Assembly: GCA_025267735.1 (NCBI GenBank)
Contig: CM046307.1
Coordinates: forward strand, 39,472,034 to 39,536,033
DNA: 64,000 bases
Direction: 5' to 3'
Source: Mactra quadrangularis
Taxonomy: Eukaryota; Mollusca; Bivalvia; Venerida; Mactridae
Part shown: piece after piece, positions 23,739 through 34,870 of the stretch
How the letters are laid out: each line of letters begins with the position of its first letter
Numbering within the stretch: the first letter of the stretch is position 1
Notes under the pieces: model-generated
What the model was told of the DNA's origin: nothing
Databases searched by the model: none
Seen by the model: the letters and a program-made list of their open reading frames with translations, nothing else
Position numbers and translations under genes: made by a program

Positions 23739-24017
23739 GATTTCAACCAACAAGCAGACGAAATTTGGGATACTTATCAAGCCTTAGTTGCTGTCACACG
23801 TTCTTTCACATCTTCAACTGTGGGGTGTTATTTGAAATATTGTCCCGTGGATGTTCCAGGTACTAAGATTCAAGCACGTAATCGTATGAAGCATTTTCAG
23901 ATTGGGGGGGGGGGGGCTAATTTGTTGAGATTTATTTTCAGAAAAAGAAAACGTTTCCGACTTATGTTTATGTTCAATTTTATTCTGCATTTGAGCATCT
24001 TGTTCCATAAAAAGTGA
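23739..24017 (+). pseudogene. Open frame of 92 codons after a possible splice acceptor
   Basis: The frame is open from just after TAG at 23736-23738, in an acceptor-like context aataaatag, to a stop at 24015. Its first 40 codons read like ordinary protein, with DFNQQADEIWDTYQALVAV near the start and VGCYLKYC and VDVPG later. A possible donor, CCAG-GT, is at 23860. It then crosses a run of 13 G (23904-23916). I do not recognise the family. Its position next to the transposon-like repeat at 23293 suggests a transposon-encoded exon relic; a chance frame is possible. Confidence 0.3.
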
Positions 24018-24305
24018 TTTTGTCGAAAAAAGCACACATGTATCAATCAATTTAATGTGACAGATTAAATAAAGATCCTCAATCACTATAACTGCTGAAA
24101 ATATTGGGGGGGGGGCTAAGCCCCCCTCTAGCTCCCCCCCCCTGCTGTTCCTACGGGCCTGAGATTGTTACTTTGTCAAACCTCCTTCCTACTATGCAAT
24201 ATCCCTCTTTGATACATTGTCACAAACGCAAAGAAAGGTTATCTAGAGCTTTGGTGTGGTGCAAATAGTTAAAATCTTATATAACTGTACAGTTAACATT
24301 GTTGT

Positions 24306-24467
24306 TTAATCACTTTTTGTTAATATCTGAGTAAGCCCCTTCTTGAAGATGTCAAGACTGGGATCTATTGCTAGGTGGCCAGGCAGCAGGTTCCACACTC
24401 CAGTCATGTGAGGTGATATAAGGTAGCCAGTTTTACAGTAGGGATCTATGTCACTGATGACAGGATA
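24306..24467 (-). pseudogene. LINE reverse-transcriptase C-terminal relic
   Basis: Read on the minus strand from about 24467, an open stretch of 53 codons ends at a stop at 24306-24308. It contains the order GVWNLLP, a short spacer with HLAIDPSLD, then IFKKGL. The pattern W-N-x-L-P, ten residues, then P-S-x-x-x-F-K-x-x-L is the familiar C-terminus of non-LTR retrotransposon ORF2 proteins (the CR1/Jockey/RTE-like group). An in-frame stop just upstream shows it is dead and 5' truncated. It is the only recognisable retrotransposon protein in the window and could be a relic of the LINE that mobilised the SINEs, though the 3' tail was not matched. Confidence 0.6.
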
Positions 24468-25519
24468 CTACATCTTTAGATTCCAAATGATTCCCTATCA
24501 AATTGTTAAAGTAAAGAGTTATATCTCTACCCAATCTGTTTCATGGGTCTTTCTTTTTTCAATAGGGTCCATGGTTCTTTAACCAAGGTTCCATTTGTTT
24601 CTATGATCACTGTTGCCTGTTGATCTTACTGAACTAATTTATAATTTTATTTGTGGGTGAATACAAAATGAAATCAATTATTTACAATTTAGTACATTTA
24701 ATGATACTTTAGTTCTTGAATGTGAACAATAAATTGAATTATTGATGTTACAAAAAAACAGAATATACAAAATATTTACAGCATTCTATACTGTAGAAAT
24801 CAATGAAAGGGAAAAATGACCAATGAGATGCCAAACTATTTGTCCAGTGACAAAGGCTTGGTTTCAGTCATTTTGGTCTGTATTTACACTGTCCAGCTTC
24901 ATTGCTAGTGGAACTTGCATTTTTTTAAGGATAGAATCTTGAACCTGCATCAGTCTGCAGTTATAATTTAACAAAATTACAACGAAACAATATAAACTGA
25001 CTGGTTTTAAACTTATTCAGGCAATTGAATATCAAGATTGATATAATTATGTAATACATGTACTGTAGGCTCTGAGTCTCTGACTGGAATATAGATATCA
25101 AACAGCTACACTACTGTTCATATGAATTTACTACATGAACACTAATCAGATTGTATCAAGAAGTAAAACTTGATTTTTCTAATAAAAATGGAAACTCTAG
25201 TTATGTAACCATTTAGGGAGAAATGATGGTATGCACCAATGATTTATTATACAAATCAATAGACAAAATATAAGGTGGCGTGACAATTGCAATTCGTTCC
25301 TGCTTACACTAAAGATGTCCAAAACAGTTTGTCTTTCATTGTATATGAGATATAATAAGTATAATTTCATTGTAACTTTAATTAAGGTGCCCAACATAAA
25401 TGTATATGGCAGATTGATTACTTTTAAGAAAAAGGTAACAAATTCAATTTATGCAAGAATGAAGTTATAAAACATTAATTAACATAGTCATAGGCAATAC
25501 AAAAAGAAATAACAATAAA
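24468..25519. other. AT-rich stretch, no gene seen
   Basis: No element, exon or RNA gene was recognised beyond possible further LINE-derived sequence near the left edge. Confidence 0.4.
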
Positions 25520-26271
25520 AAAACTTAAATATGGTTTGTGATAAAATGAAAACAAATTTCATAATGGCAACACTATATGATACAGCATCTTCCATCGTAA
25601 AGCCTCCAAAACCATGTTTATTGTAATAAATTTCCATAACACAGTTTTGATGCTATTTTTGTAGCCTCAGATATAATTAGAGGTGCGCGGTATTACCGGT
25701 AAACCGGTAACCGTGGTTTTTTATCTCGCCGTACAATACCGTGGTATTTTTCGGAAATACCTGTATTGAATAACTTAACTTCCTCTCAAGCGGAATCCGT
25801 GAACTAGTAGTACCGTGGTTTTGGTTGTACACGTTATATATGTCAGCAGGGGTGGCAAAATTTTTGATAAATTTGCGAAAAAACTTTTAAATATACGGAT
25901 GATTAAGTTGCAATAGTAATTACCCTTAAATAAGGACTTCGTGCCTCAAAAGTTAATAAATGAACATGTATTTTTATTTAATAGCCCTACTGCACATAGT
26001 AAAGGCTTACATTGTGGTATACCGTGGTATATACCGTGTTATGTAGTAAATAACCGTGGTATACAGTGGTAAAAATTTCCTGGCGGTACCCAGCTCTAGA
26101 TATAATGATAATGATCACAAAAGAACACAGTTTTTATGCTATTTTTGTAGTCTCAGTTATAATGATAATGATCACAAAAGCATTTTAAAACAGTCAGTCA
26201 TCAAATTTTAGCTAAAAGCTATTAAATAAGCCTTCAATATGTAAATGTCTCTAAACTTTTGGTGCGTACTG
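25520..26271 (-). mobile_element. Tc1-like relic, copy 1, split by a hAT-like MITE
   Basis: The right end, ccaaactttt-like then ggtgcgtactg followed by TA at 26272, is the complement of a Tc1-type end: cagta, a short spacer, and accaaaag-tttgga-gacat. The interior aligns with 26365-26650, with shared blocks atatggtttgtgat, gctatttttgtagtctcag, ttataatgataatgatcaca and aatgtctcta. The opposite terminal repeat is missing. Removing the 421-bp insertion leaves about 330 bp. Confidence 0.7.
25678..26098. mobile_element. hAT-like MITE with perfect 8-bp TSD (421 bp)
   Basis: It is flanked by the identical octamers gatataat at 25670-25677 and 26099-26106. The ends tagaggtgcgcggta and, in complement, tagagctgggtaccg are related inverted repeats. 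Inside, the text is built from accgtggtat and ccggtaaaccggtaa blocks. The neighbouring Tc1-like copy gives the empty site: gctatttttgtagtctcag runs directly into the post-insertion sequence at about 26130-26175. There is no coding capacity. Confidence 0.88.
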
Positions 26272-26364
26272 TACATACAATAACTACCAAATGTTTCCAG
26301 ACAAAAGAAACCCACTACAATTCTTGAATTTTGATGATTATTTTTGTAGTATAATTACTCTTAA

Positions 26365-26650
26365 TATATTCAAGTATGGTTTGTGATGAAATGAAAACAA
26401 AGTTCATGAATGCAAAACATAAGAAAATTCAGCATCTGACATCCTAAAGCCACCAAAATGGTGCTGAAATTTTTTTTTTCAAATCATAACTTTTGTGCTA
26501 CTTTTGTACTCTCAGTTATAATTATATTGATGACAAAAAATTAAAGCAATACAAAGAAGCATTTCAAAATGAACAGTTATCAAATTTGAGATGAACATTA
26601 TTCAGTTGGCTTAAAAAGTGAACATGTCTCCAAACTTTTGGTGGGTACTG
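26365..26650 (-). mobile_element. Tc1-like relic, copy 2
   Basis: The right end reads ccaaacttttggtgggtact followed by G and TA, a good match to Tc1-type ends. The interior aligns with copy 1 at 25520-26271. The far end is not visible. The two copies lie in the same orientation less than 100 bp apart, so a local duplication or two independent truncated insertions are both possible. Confidence 0.7.
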
Positions 26651-27554
26651 TATATAACCAGTGATTTCCATCTCATTTTGAATATTATGTTACAAATTCA
26701 CCATATTTGTTTAAATTATTTTTAGCTTACCTACTAAAGGCATGTTTTTACATAGTTTGCAGTTGTATTACAAGAAATAAGTGTAAAATGAAAGAAGTGT
26801 TGCAACTATGGACTTCCCTGAATTACTATCACTGAAAACAGATTATTTGAAATTTCAGGGTCTTATGTTTTTGTCGCAAATAATTTTTAAAGTGACAGTA
26901 AAGTTATTTTTTCTCATTCTTTCTGCTGCAGAATACATTATGGAAAATTTTGATGTATGCTTTAAAAGTGGTATTTGAAAAACAAGGTCATAAGAGAAGT
27001 TTTCTTACAACATTCAAGTTCCAGCCATGTGGAAATTGTTTCATTTTCAATAATACATGTCCATATCTAGCTACTTACAGTACATATATGTCATCTGAAA
27101 TATATTTCTTTGTTATCTATTTATTATTGCTAATATGTAACTGATAAAAAAAATGTGAAAAAAATCTATAGTTTTATTATCTTTATTTAAAAAAATTTCT
27201 TTACAGTTTCGTTGAAACTATTTTTTTTAAGAAAATGGGGTAGGGGTACTAAAAATGAAATATTTTGAAACGAAACGGTAAAATTGTTTTTTATTGCATA
27301 TTTTTATGTATCATAGAATACACTAACACCCTGTATTAGTTAAACCTATTTCCTAGATGGTCACTATTAGGATGGTCATTAATCACGCTAATTTGAATTT
27401 GTTAGAACAGTTCACACTCATAATGATATTAACAGTGGAATAAATGGTTATTTCTGGGCCCCCCAAAAAACAAATGTTGAATAATACAATGTGGTCCAAT
27501 CAAGTAGTCCATTCACCATGCAAATTCGAAAACTTCTTATGCTTATAACTGTTG

Positions 27555-27790
27555 TTTAATAGACTCCTCGCCGTGAAACTTTGAATATACATATCATGCA
27601 TGAATTTGTAAGGGCAGTATTATATCCTAACAATGATTATAATGAACTTAATTTCTTCGCCCCAAAAAAGCAATACTGTATATCAAGCTATGTAAGCTGT
27701 ACAATGGACTACTCGCCGTAGTTATTCCAATATTTCCTACATTGAGATCTGCTGTCCAGTTAACTCCTCGCCGTGAAAATTCGAATATGC
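27555..27790 (+). repeat. Three ctcctcgccgtgaaa blocks
   Basis: Nearly identical blocks, actcctcgccgtgaaa, a longer gaatat-gcat extension, and a variant actactcgccgtag, occur near 27560, 27710 and 27764. All are followed by an attc or ttcgaatat phrase. They are GC-rich in AT-rich surroundings and unevenly spaced, so this is not a simple tandem repeat. Confidence 0.5.
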
Positions 27791-28579
27791 ATAACATTTG
27801 TTTTTGGCAATTTTTCCAACGTTGAATTGACAACTTGGTAAAAGAAGCTGTTTCTTTGCTGATGCAGCAGTTGCTACAAATGAAGTGAGGATTATGTTAA
27901 GATGCCCAGCTGTAGACCAAACCTTGAACTATTGATGTTTGTTTAAGTTTTTGAGCCTTCAACACAGTCTTGCTTCAGTGCTTTTCAGCACTTTGATTAT
28001 TTTATAGGGATGCTGACTCTAAAATCCTCATACATGATGGCTTAAGTAATCTTAGTAGTTGTTTGTTGTTCAGTTGTTCCCATATCATCCAAAAAATATA
28101 ACTTATCGAATGAAAAAAAGAAATTTATCATACAATTAATTCTTAATAATATCTGTAAATTTTGACCTTCATCATTTAAACACCATCAGTGCAGGTAAAA
28201 TTAATTTCTGAGACATTTATGATAAGCAGAAATGGGGTTTAAATACATTACTTTCTGTTCAGTTACTATATAAATCATAGAATAGCAGCAGGGTGTTAGT
28301 CCAACTTCACTCAAAAATGTGCAATACGTAGCACACATAACAGATAACAATGACATAGTTTTAAATCTCTCCTATATTAGAAATTATTGACACACAGACT
28401 TATTAAACAATGCGATAATCATATTGTAACAGTTAATAGCTTTGACTAATTACAACAGTAGTCATAGTAATACGTAAATTCGATCGTTCAATATTGTAAA
28501 TGACTCAAGCAGATTTTTATTGTGAAGAGAGTTTGAAAACAAATGTAATCGACGGCATTAATAATTTCTACCGCCATTA

Positions 28580-28765
28580 TGTCTCCTTCCCCTGATTCTA
28601 AGTCATGTAGGACAGTCGTCAGTCACTGACGAAGTATGCACCCAGTAGTTTGTTAACAGCTAAATCCTGAGATAAAGCTTCTTCAGGAACAGTGAGTAGG
28701 TGGACTGACCGCTGTGATATTATCTATATAAGGTGTTGCCACAGCATAAAACCCAACAAAAATTG
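28580..28765 (+). mobile_element. SINE family B, 5'-truncated
   Basis: The stretch matches the body and tail of the copy at 9018: gtaggacagtcgtcagtcac, gacgaagtatgcac, acagctaaatc, gagtaggt-gactgaccg, and a final aaacccaaca tail. The tRNA-like head is absent. Confidence 0.75.
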
Positions 28766-28769
28766 AATA

Positions 28770-29235
28770 AGTCTAAAAACAATGAATACTCCAGTACTTT
28801 CAGTGCTTTGATTGTCATTGTAAGCACATGCTGGTTGCTAACTTCTAAGCAAGTGAATTGTGACCAAGGTTGCTAAGCAGCCAAAATACTTAGGTATCTC
28901 GTTGGGTATGTGAGGGATGGATCCAGTGATATTCCTTGGATGGTCTTCAAGAGTCTTGCATGTTAGGTCAGAACGTCTTGAAGAACATCTATAATTTGAT
29001 ACTGAAGATGCTCCGCAAAGAGACTACATTTTATTGAATTGTATTGCAATGGGTCAGTCTTTGTTGTGACATAACAGGTCAGGGAAGTCAAGCCAATAGC
29101 AGGCCTCAAGCTCCCAGACTCTCACCCAGTAACTTGAAACTGAGCTTAAGCCTTTAGTATTTAATAATAATTGTAACTCCCAATAGCATGTTTTATAATT
29201 TATAGAGGTAATTAGAATTTAAGTAAATATCAATG
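28770..29235. other. No gene seen
   Basis: Composition is slightly less AT-rich around 28880-29120, but no motif, splice pattern or repeat could be assigned. Confidence 0.35.
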
Positions 29236-29305
29236 GGCCAGTGCAAAACTAGTATATAGGTTTCTTCATTTACACGAATAATAAGACAAATTTTGCACTG
29301 GTCTG
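29236..29305. repeat. Short inverted repeat with dispersed-motif core
   Basis: The ends ggccagtgcaaaact and the complement of ttttgcactggtc form an inverted pair about 70 bp long. The cagtgcaaaactagt block is the same as in the ~50-nt dispersed motif (4315, 30121, 40025, 44074 and 51640). This suggests the dispersed motif is part of a small fold-back element. Confidence 0.5.
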
Positions 29306-29309
29306 TCCA

Positions 29310-30120
29310 AAATACCTAAATGTTCTTTTTCAATGAAGGAACCAAATCATGAAGCATTCCGACATATATGTGACTTTAGTTGAAGTTTTAATCTGCAGTA
29401 ACTACGGCAGACCTAATCTAATTACTTCATTGCAGTTTGTAATATGCTACATGATCAAGTATAAACCTTAATTACTAATACCACATTTAGAATTCATGCT
29501 CACACAATGTTCATGCATAATAAGGTAAGCCTTAGCATTGCAATTCAGTATTTTTCCATTAAGTAAATTTTGGGACATTAAAAAATGAAGTTCTGAAAAT
29601 AAATTAGATCAATCCAATGATGACCTTCAACACTAGAAGCCACTGTAATCCCACTAACTACAGCTGCCAAGCACCTTGAGCACTTAGTGCTCATAATTAT
29701 GTGCGAATATGCATCAAACTAGTCCATCTTTAAAATCAAACAAATTGAATAACAATAACAGTTGAATGAAGTATCCAAATACAAAACAAAAACAATACAT
29801 TTATAATCCACAAAACCGAGACACACTTAAACGATACTATCATTATTAAAACAATGTCGACAAGAACAGAACATGTACAAATTTAAACTTGTTTAGTAAT
29901 ACTGTACTATTATTGTATTTATCATAATATTATAATTATATACAACCACAGTGAACCAACAAACTTAGATCACATAACTTAAGATAACAGATCATCATAA
30001 TATACATAAACAAATTCAAAATATGAGATGAATAAAAAATTGAGATAAATAAAACACATTTTACAATTTTTAATAAAAAATATCATATTTTCAAATAATA
30101 GACATTAGAATAAATCTTAG
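29310..30120. other. AT-rich stretch, no gene seen
   Basis: Nothing recognisable; A/T content is very high from 29700 on. Confidence 0.45.
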
Positions 30121-30165
30121 AGTCAGTGTAAAACAAGTATAACTACATGTAAATAAAGAAAGATT
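30121..30165 (+). repeat. Dispersed ~50-nt motif, copy
   Basis: Blocks cagtgtaaaacaagtat, aactacatgtaaataaagaa and agattta follow the order of the family. Confidence 0.45.
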
Positions 30166-30587
30166 TAAAATAGTTTTGAAGAGACCCATCAATTGTTATG
30201 ATTTGATCTTGTATGCTATATATTGATGATCTTGTCAAGTAAGTATCAAACAAACATAATTCATAGAATGAAATCATACAATAAAGAAATAGTATACATC
30301 GAAATGACAAAATAATGTATAGAATGTTATGTAAATACAGTAAATAATTATTAAGTCATTAATACCCAATTAAAAATATTCTACTACTTAATGCCAGATG
30401 AATTATGCCATTGTGTTTGAGGAAGGTTCAAAAGATATGACAACTTAACTATTCACAACTGAAGATACAACTCAATATCAATCATTAACTTGATTTAACC
30501 CATTTCTTTCCCAATCTCTAAGTGAGGGATTATAATAATTAAAAAAGTTGTACTTTGAATAATAAATTTACATCACATTTGATACTG

Positions 30588-30800
30588 GGGTCCATGGGGC
30601 AGAAGGCTACTCACATCATTTTGAATCTAGTGTCACTGAGGTGTTGCTAGTTTTATTCTCATCTAGGCTGTTTAAACCGTCCCATGTAAATTTGACAATA
30701 TTGTTGATTTCCAAAATGAATAAGGTATATGGAGAGGTTGTCAGCCATGTAAGCACAGGATACATGCAAATGTCCTTGAAAGTCAGGTAAAGTGAACCTT
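30588..30800 (+). mobile_element. SINE family A, decayed and truncated
   Basis: The recognisable blocks are ccatgtaaatttgacaat, attgttgatttcc, ggtatatggagaggtt and agccatgtaagcac, in the order of the family A body. The head is badly decayed and the 3' tail is missing, so this is one of the oldest copies. Confidence 0.5.
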
Positions 30801-30809
30801 CATAAAATA

Positions 30810-31009
30810 GACCTAATTCGGAACCCCAATCTATGTGTTTTTCCGTCCATGCACAGGCGGTACAAACAAAGGTTTCAACACGTTATAGTTGAAAAGCACG
30901 AAATATGAATTAAATCATTTTGTTCTATGAACACATGTTTTCATTGTAATGATAAAAGTTTGTTTGTACCGCAGGGAAAAACCCGAATATTTGAATTCCG
31001 GATATAGTC
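30810..31009. mobile_element. 200-bp MITE, copy 1, TA-flanked
   Basis: It is flanked by TA at 30808-30809 and 31010-31011. The ends gacctaattcggaa and, in complement, gactatatccggaa are inverted repeats. The centre holds gcggtacaaacaaa and the complement-like tttgtttgtaccgc. The copy at 46797-46996 has exactly the same length and TA flanks, and a fragment is at 38879. TA duplication points to the Tc1/mariner superfamily. Confidence 0.8.
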
Positions 31010-31357
31010 TATTACCATAATTTGTTTGACATAGCATTTAAAACCACATATAAAAAAACAAAGCAAAACAAGCATCACATTTTATCACAATCTCTGCATG
31101 ACATAACAGAATAATATAGTATAATAGCTAATTAATGTAAATATCATGACAATGCAGTTACTTGCATTATATAACAATTTTATAATTTAACAAACCATAT
31201 GACAGTTACATTTATACAGAGTTGCCCCTTTATACTCACTCCTTTTGAGGGACATCAGGACAATTTCTTATGCCAATACTGTTAAGTAAAGACTTACAAG
31301 AAAATTGGCAGTAAAACCTTTGATAGTAAGGAGTTCTTTGGTTCTTTATCAAGAATA

Positions 31358-31640
31358 ACAAGAAATGTAAAGTGGAAACCACATTTAAGTCGGATTTAAA
31401 ATCTTTAATGCAAAAATTACTAAGGGAAATAATCCATAACTAAGCCAGGTAGAGTTGTGGTTACTTTCTAATTCTGTTCATCACATGGTATGTTATCATT
31501 GTATGAAGTTGCATAAAGAGCTGACAATAAATGGCAGAAATATATACTAAATTGAAAACTTTAATGCAATTGTTAATGACACCGGATGCCCGACCGCCCG
31601 CCCAACCGCCGATCAAACTTTTGGTCAAAGTTTTCAAGGC
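31358..31640 (-). repeat. Dispersed repeat ending in gcccgaccgccc, copy 2
   Basis: This is the partner of 4437-4720, in the same orientation. The GC-rich end reads ccggatgcccgaccgcccgc here. A 62-codon open frame on the minus strand overlaps it but is not conserved as a protein between the copies. Confidence 0.65.
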
Positions 31641-33150
31641 TCTACACACAGCGGAAAACTGAACTTGTCATTGAAACTCAAAGCTTTCAGGTTTACAGTC
31701 AATGGCTTCACTAGAAGTCAGTCATCTTCATTTCCAGAACATTTTCATAGAAAAATATCTCTGAAGCATAATTCCCCAAAGCTTTTAAGTACAATAATAT
31801 AATGCTGTGCAGCTTTGTGATATTCCAATTATGGATTCAATCTGGCATGTCCATTGAAAGCACCTCTGATAGAAGACACTACATTGTTGACATAAATGGA
31901 CTACTTCTCAAACCTTGTTGCAATGGAAGTCAATGACCAAAACAAACAGCATACTATTTGTAAAAAAAAATTAAGAGGTATTCTAAGATTTAAAATTAAG
32001 ATAACCAAACTAAATATGGATTTAGGGAAATGTCCCATATTTCACCTGACATTTCAAATTTGACTCTTTTTCTATAGACAAAACAATACAAGTGACGTAA
32101 TGTTAACCAGTGTACAAAGTACTTATGTACTCATAGATCAGTCATAATATGTCATTATCAGGTCACACATAACAACCTTACAACAATGTATGGAAACCTG
32201 GTGCACTGTAACTACATTTATGTTATAAATTAATAAACATAAATAATTCAGAAAGCCATCAAGGCATTAACACTACATCAATCAAATGTGGCATAGGTAT
32301 ATAATATGACGTACATCCAAACATTGTTGGTGCTTTTTTTTGTTGTTTCTAACAAGAAAAATGTGTGTGTAACATGTCATAGTGTTTTTACGATTGTGCT
32401 ATATTGCACTTAGTAAGCATTTCTTGTACTTTATCAGACTATGGGGTTAATAACCTTATACTTGTATTGTTTTAAATTGATTTTATGTTATGTACATTTA
32501 CATTGGCCCCTAATACCAAACAAACTTTCTATAGACAAGTACTTGCTTACACACCTTATATTGCAATAGCATGTTATAATATATGATGGAGGGGGAACAG
32601 AGAAATAGCTAAACAATTAAAAGTATACTTGCTGAGTCAATCTCACCTTTATGCAATTATTCATGAATTGATGTTTGAGGAGAAATTGGACCTTACCTGA
32701 ATGCAGAGCATGAAAGCATATCTTTACTTTTCTAAATAAGGCCATACAAAAATCAGTTTGCTACAAAACTTGCATCATTTTAAAGATATAGCATCCATAG
32801 GTCAGGAATTTTATGTAACCAATTAAGCTAATATTTAAAGTTATGATAATATTTATCAATAGAGATTGATAACCAACAGGCTTTACACTGTGGTTCAAAA
32901 ATGACCATGAAACCAAGTTTTTCAAAAACTTTATTAATAAAGGTCAAGCTAAACTTTGACTTATCAGAATACCAAAACAGTTAAACAATTATTTTCACAA
33001 ATCTTTTATTCCAGGCATGCTCAACAAGCAGTCTAATCAGCACTAAAAGAATGCTAAAAGATAACCCTAACCTGTGTATACCATGTCAAATTATTAAAGA
33101 AAGATAATGATATTCAATGAACAGAAGGTAACTGCTGACTTGATCAATCC
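31641..33150. other. AT-rich stretch, no gene seen
   Basis: No element, exon or RNA gene was recognised. Confidence 0.45.
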
Positions 33151-33159
33151 ATGTGATTT

Positions 33160-33370
33160 TTTCATTCAAGGGAGATAATAATATTAAATGAAAGGGAGGT
33201 AACAAATTAAGAAAGATAATTACCCTTATCAACTGCTTGATTTTTTACAAAGGGAGATAACATTTAGTATCTGTAACAAACAAGGGAGATAATACTGTCA
33301 AGGAAGATAACTTTGTTTGAAAATGGCTTAATTGAGTAAGTAAGATTTTTGACAGAGAGATAAAAAACAC
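33160..33370 (+). repeat. Cluster of AAGGGAGATAA motifs
   Basis: Variants of aagggagataa or aagaaagataa occur about seven times in 200 bp (for example 33170, 33248, 33289), at irregular spacing. The same motif also appears singly at about 3750, 36365 and 63047. It is common in molluscan DNA as far as I know; its role is unknown. Confidence 0.5.
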
Positions 33371-34476
33371 CTGTGAAACAAATGCTGATAAATTATCTTG
33401 ATAGAAACTCACACCTCTCCAAGAAGAAATAATCAGGAATTCCTCACTTACCTGTCAACACTGACATTATGTTTAATTAGGCTTATATTGTCATAATATT
33501 TTGTCTATACCTTAAAACATGTAGTAAACATACAGTGATTATAATCTGAACATGTATTAACATCCTAATTAATAACTACAGGTCGTATGTTAGATCATGC
33601 ATATTTATGTATTTTGAAAAAATGAACTTCCCCACTCTATAGGTGAATTATAAAGTATAAGGGGATGCAAATACAGCCATTTACTGCTTTAAACATAAAA
33701 ACTTTTACATTCAACATATATTATAAATCATGCATCATGTACATAGCAAATTGTAAATGTTGATGTTACTTTTGTAAAAAAACCAACAAGTGCTAGTGTT
33801 TACATAGGTTAGAAATATTAAGTTACAGTAGCAGGCCAAAGATATTTTTTGACTCAGACAAATTTTCACAAGCTTTAAATCTATATATTTATTATTATAG
33901 TTTTCTAATAGTGTCAACTTTGAGCCACTGCAATAAACATGTATGCCAAGTTTGAAGTTTTCTGAAGAAACAAAGACCAAGTTTATTTTTGCTAAGTGCA
34001 AAAATGGGGCTGACTTGAGTAACACATATATATTGCATAGTGTCACAACACTGTACAATTTACACATCTGTTAGAACATTTTTGATCCATCCCCAATGAA
34101 TGATAAAGTATTATATTAAAGTCTTAATATTCCCATAATTAAACAAGTGAAGAGTCTGTAAACATACAAAGAAATTTTTGAAATAACAGATAATACATAG
34201 TATTTGAATAAGATTTACAAACTAAATAAGTATATACCTAATTAAATACATAACTCATAAAATTTAATGCAAATATTTAAAACCTACAAACTCTGTCAAA
34301 AGCTGTCACTATTTAATATCGTACATATTAAAATGTATAATCTGCATACATATCAACTACAGTAACTATGTATTATTTAAAATATTAACTGTGAATCAGT
34401 TTTCTTCAAGGGAAATTTAATAAAGGTTATTTTGGTATTTCCTTTTCCTTACACTTCAAACAGATTGGCCCAAATA

Positions 34477-34646
34477 CAGTAATGTTCAACTACAGCGACC
34501 ATTCTGGTTAATTGCTTAATAATCCAATGTTTGATGTCTATAAGCTGAAAATGCTTCATTTGAGCAATAAAGACGTTTTATCTTTTAAGATCATTTCACT
34601 TTAAAAGAGCATTGATTTTTATGACTATAATAGAGGAACTTTACTG
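34477..34646. mobile_element. Tigger/pogo-like MITE (170 bp)
   Basis: The element is bounded by TA at 34475-34476 and 34647-34648. The ends are cagtaatgttcaactacagc and, in complement, cagtaaagttcctctattat. The terminal cagtaaagtt matches the end of the element at 35937. It has no coding capacity. Confidence 0.65.
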
Positions 34647-34689
34647 TAGTTGAATTACTCAGATCTTACATTTCTATGCCAACCCTGTG

Positions 34690-34870
34690 GTCAAACCATG
34701 TTTTAAACATGTTTCAAACATGGTCCTTTATGTTTTAAACATGTTCAAAAAACATGTTCCAGCTTTGTTATAACAACATTATGGACATGTTTGAAACATG
34801 GTCCATCAAGTTGGTAAATTGGTCCCATTGCCAAAACATGTTTGACCATGGTCAACAAAAGATATGAAAT
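34690..34870. repeat. Nested catgtttaaacatg-type palindromes
   Basis: Overlapping palindromes such as catgttttaaacatg (34698, 34731) and pairs of gtttcaaacatggtcc and gtttgaaacatggtcc fill the stretch. The 16-mer catgtttgaccatggt at 34837-34852 is the exact complement of a block in the tandem array at 46051. Confidence 0.6.

Noticed and set aside
33430..33475. Minus-strand donor-like cag-gtaagt after a short open stretch
   Set aside because: The stretch is as AT-rich as its surroundings and only five codons follow the nearest ATG.
33735..34067. 110-codon minus-strand frame
   Set aside because: It is a typical hydrophobic translation of AT-rich DNA, with no motif, no splice context and no compositional change.
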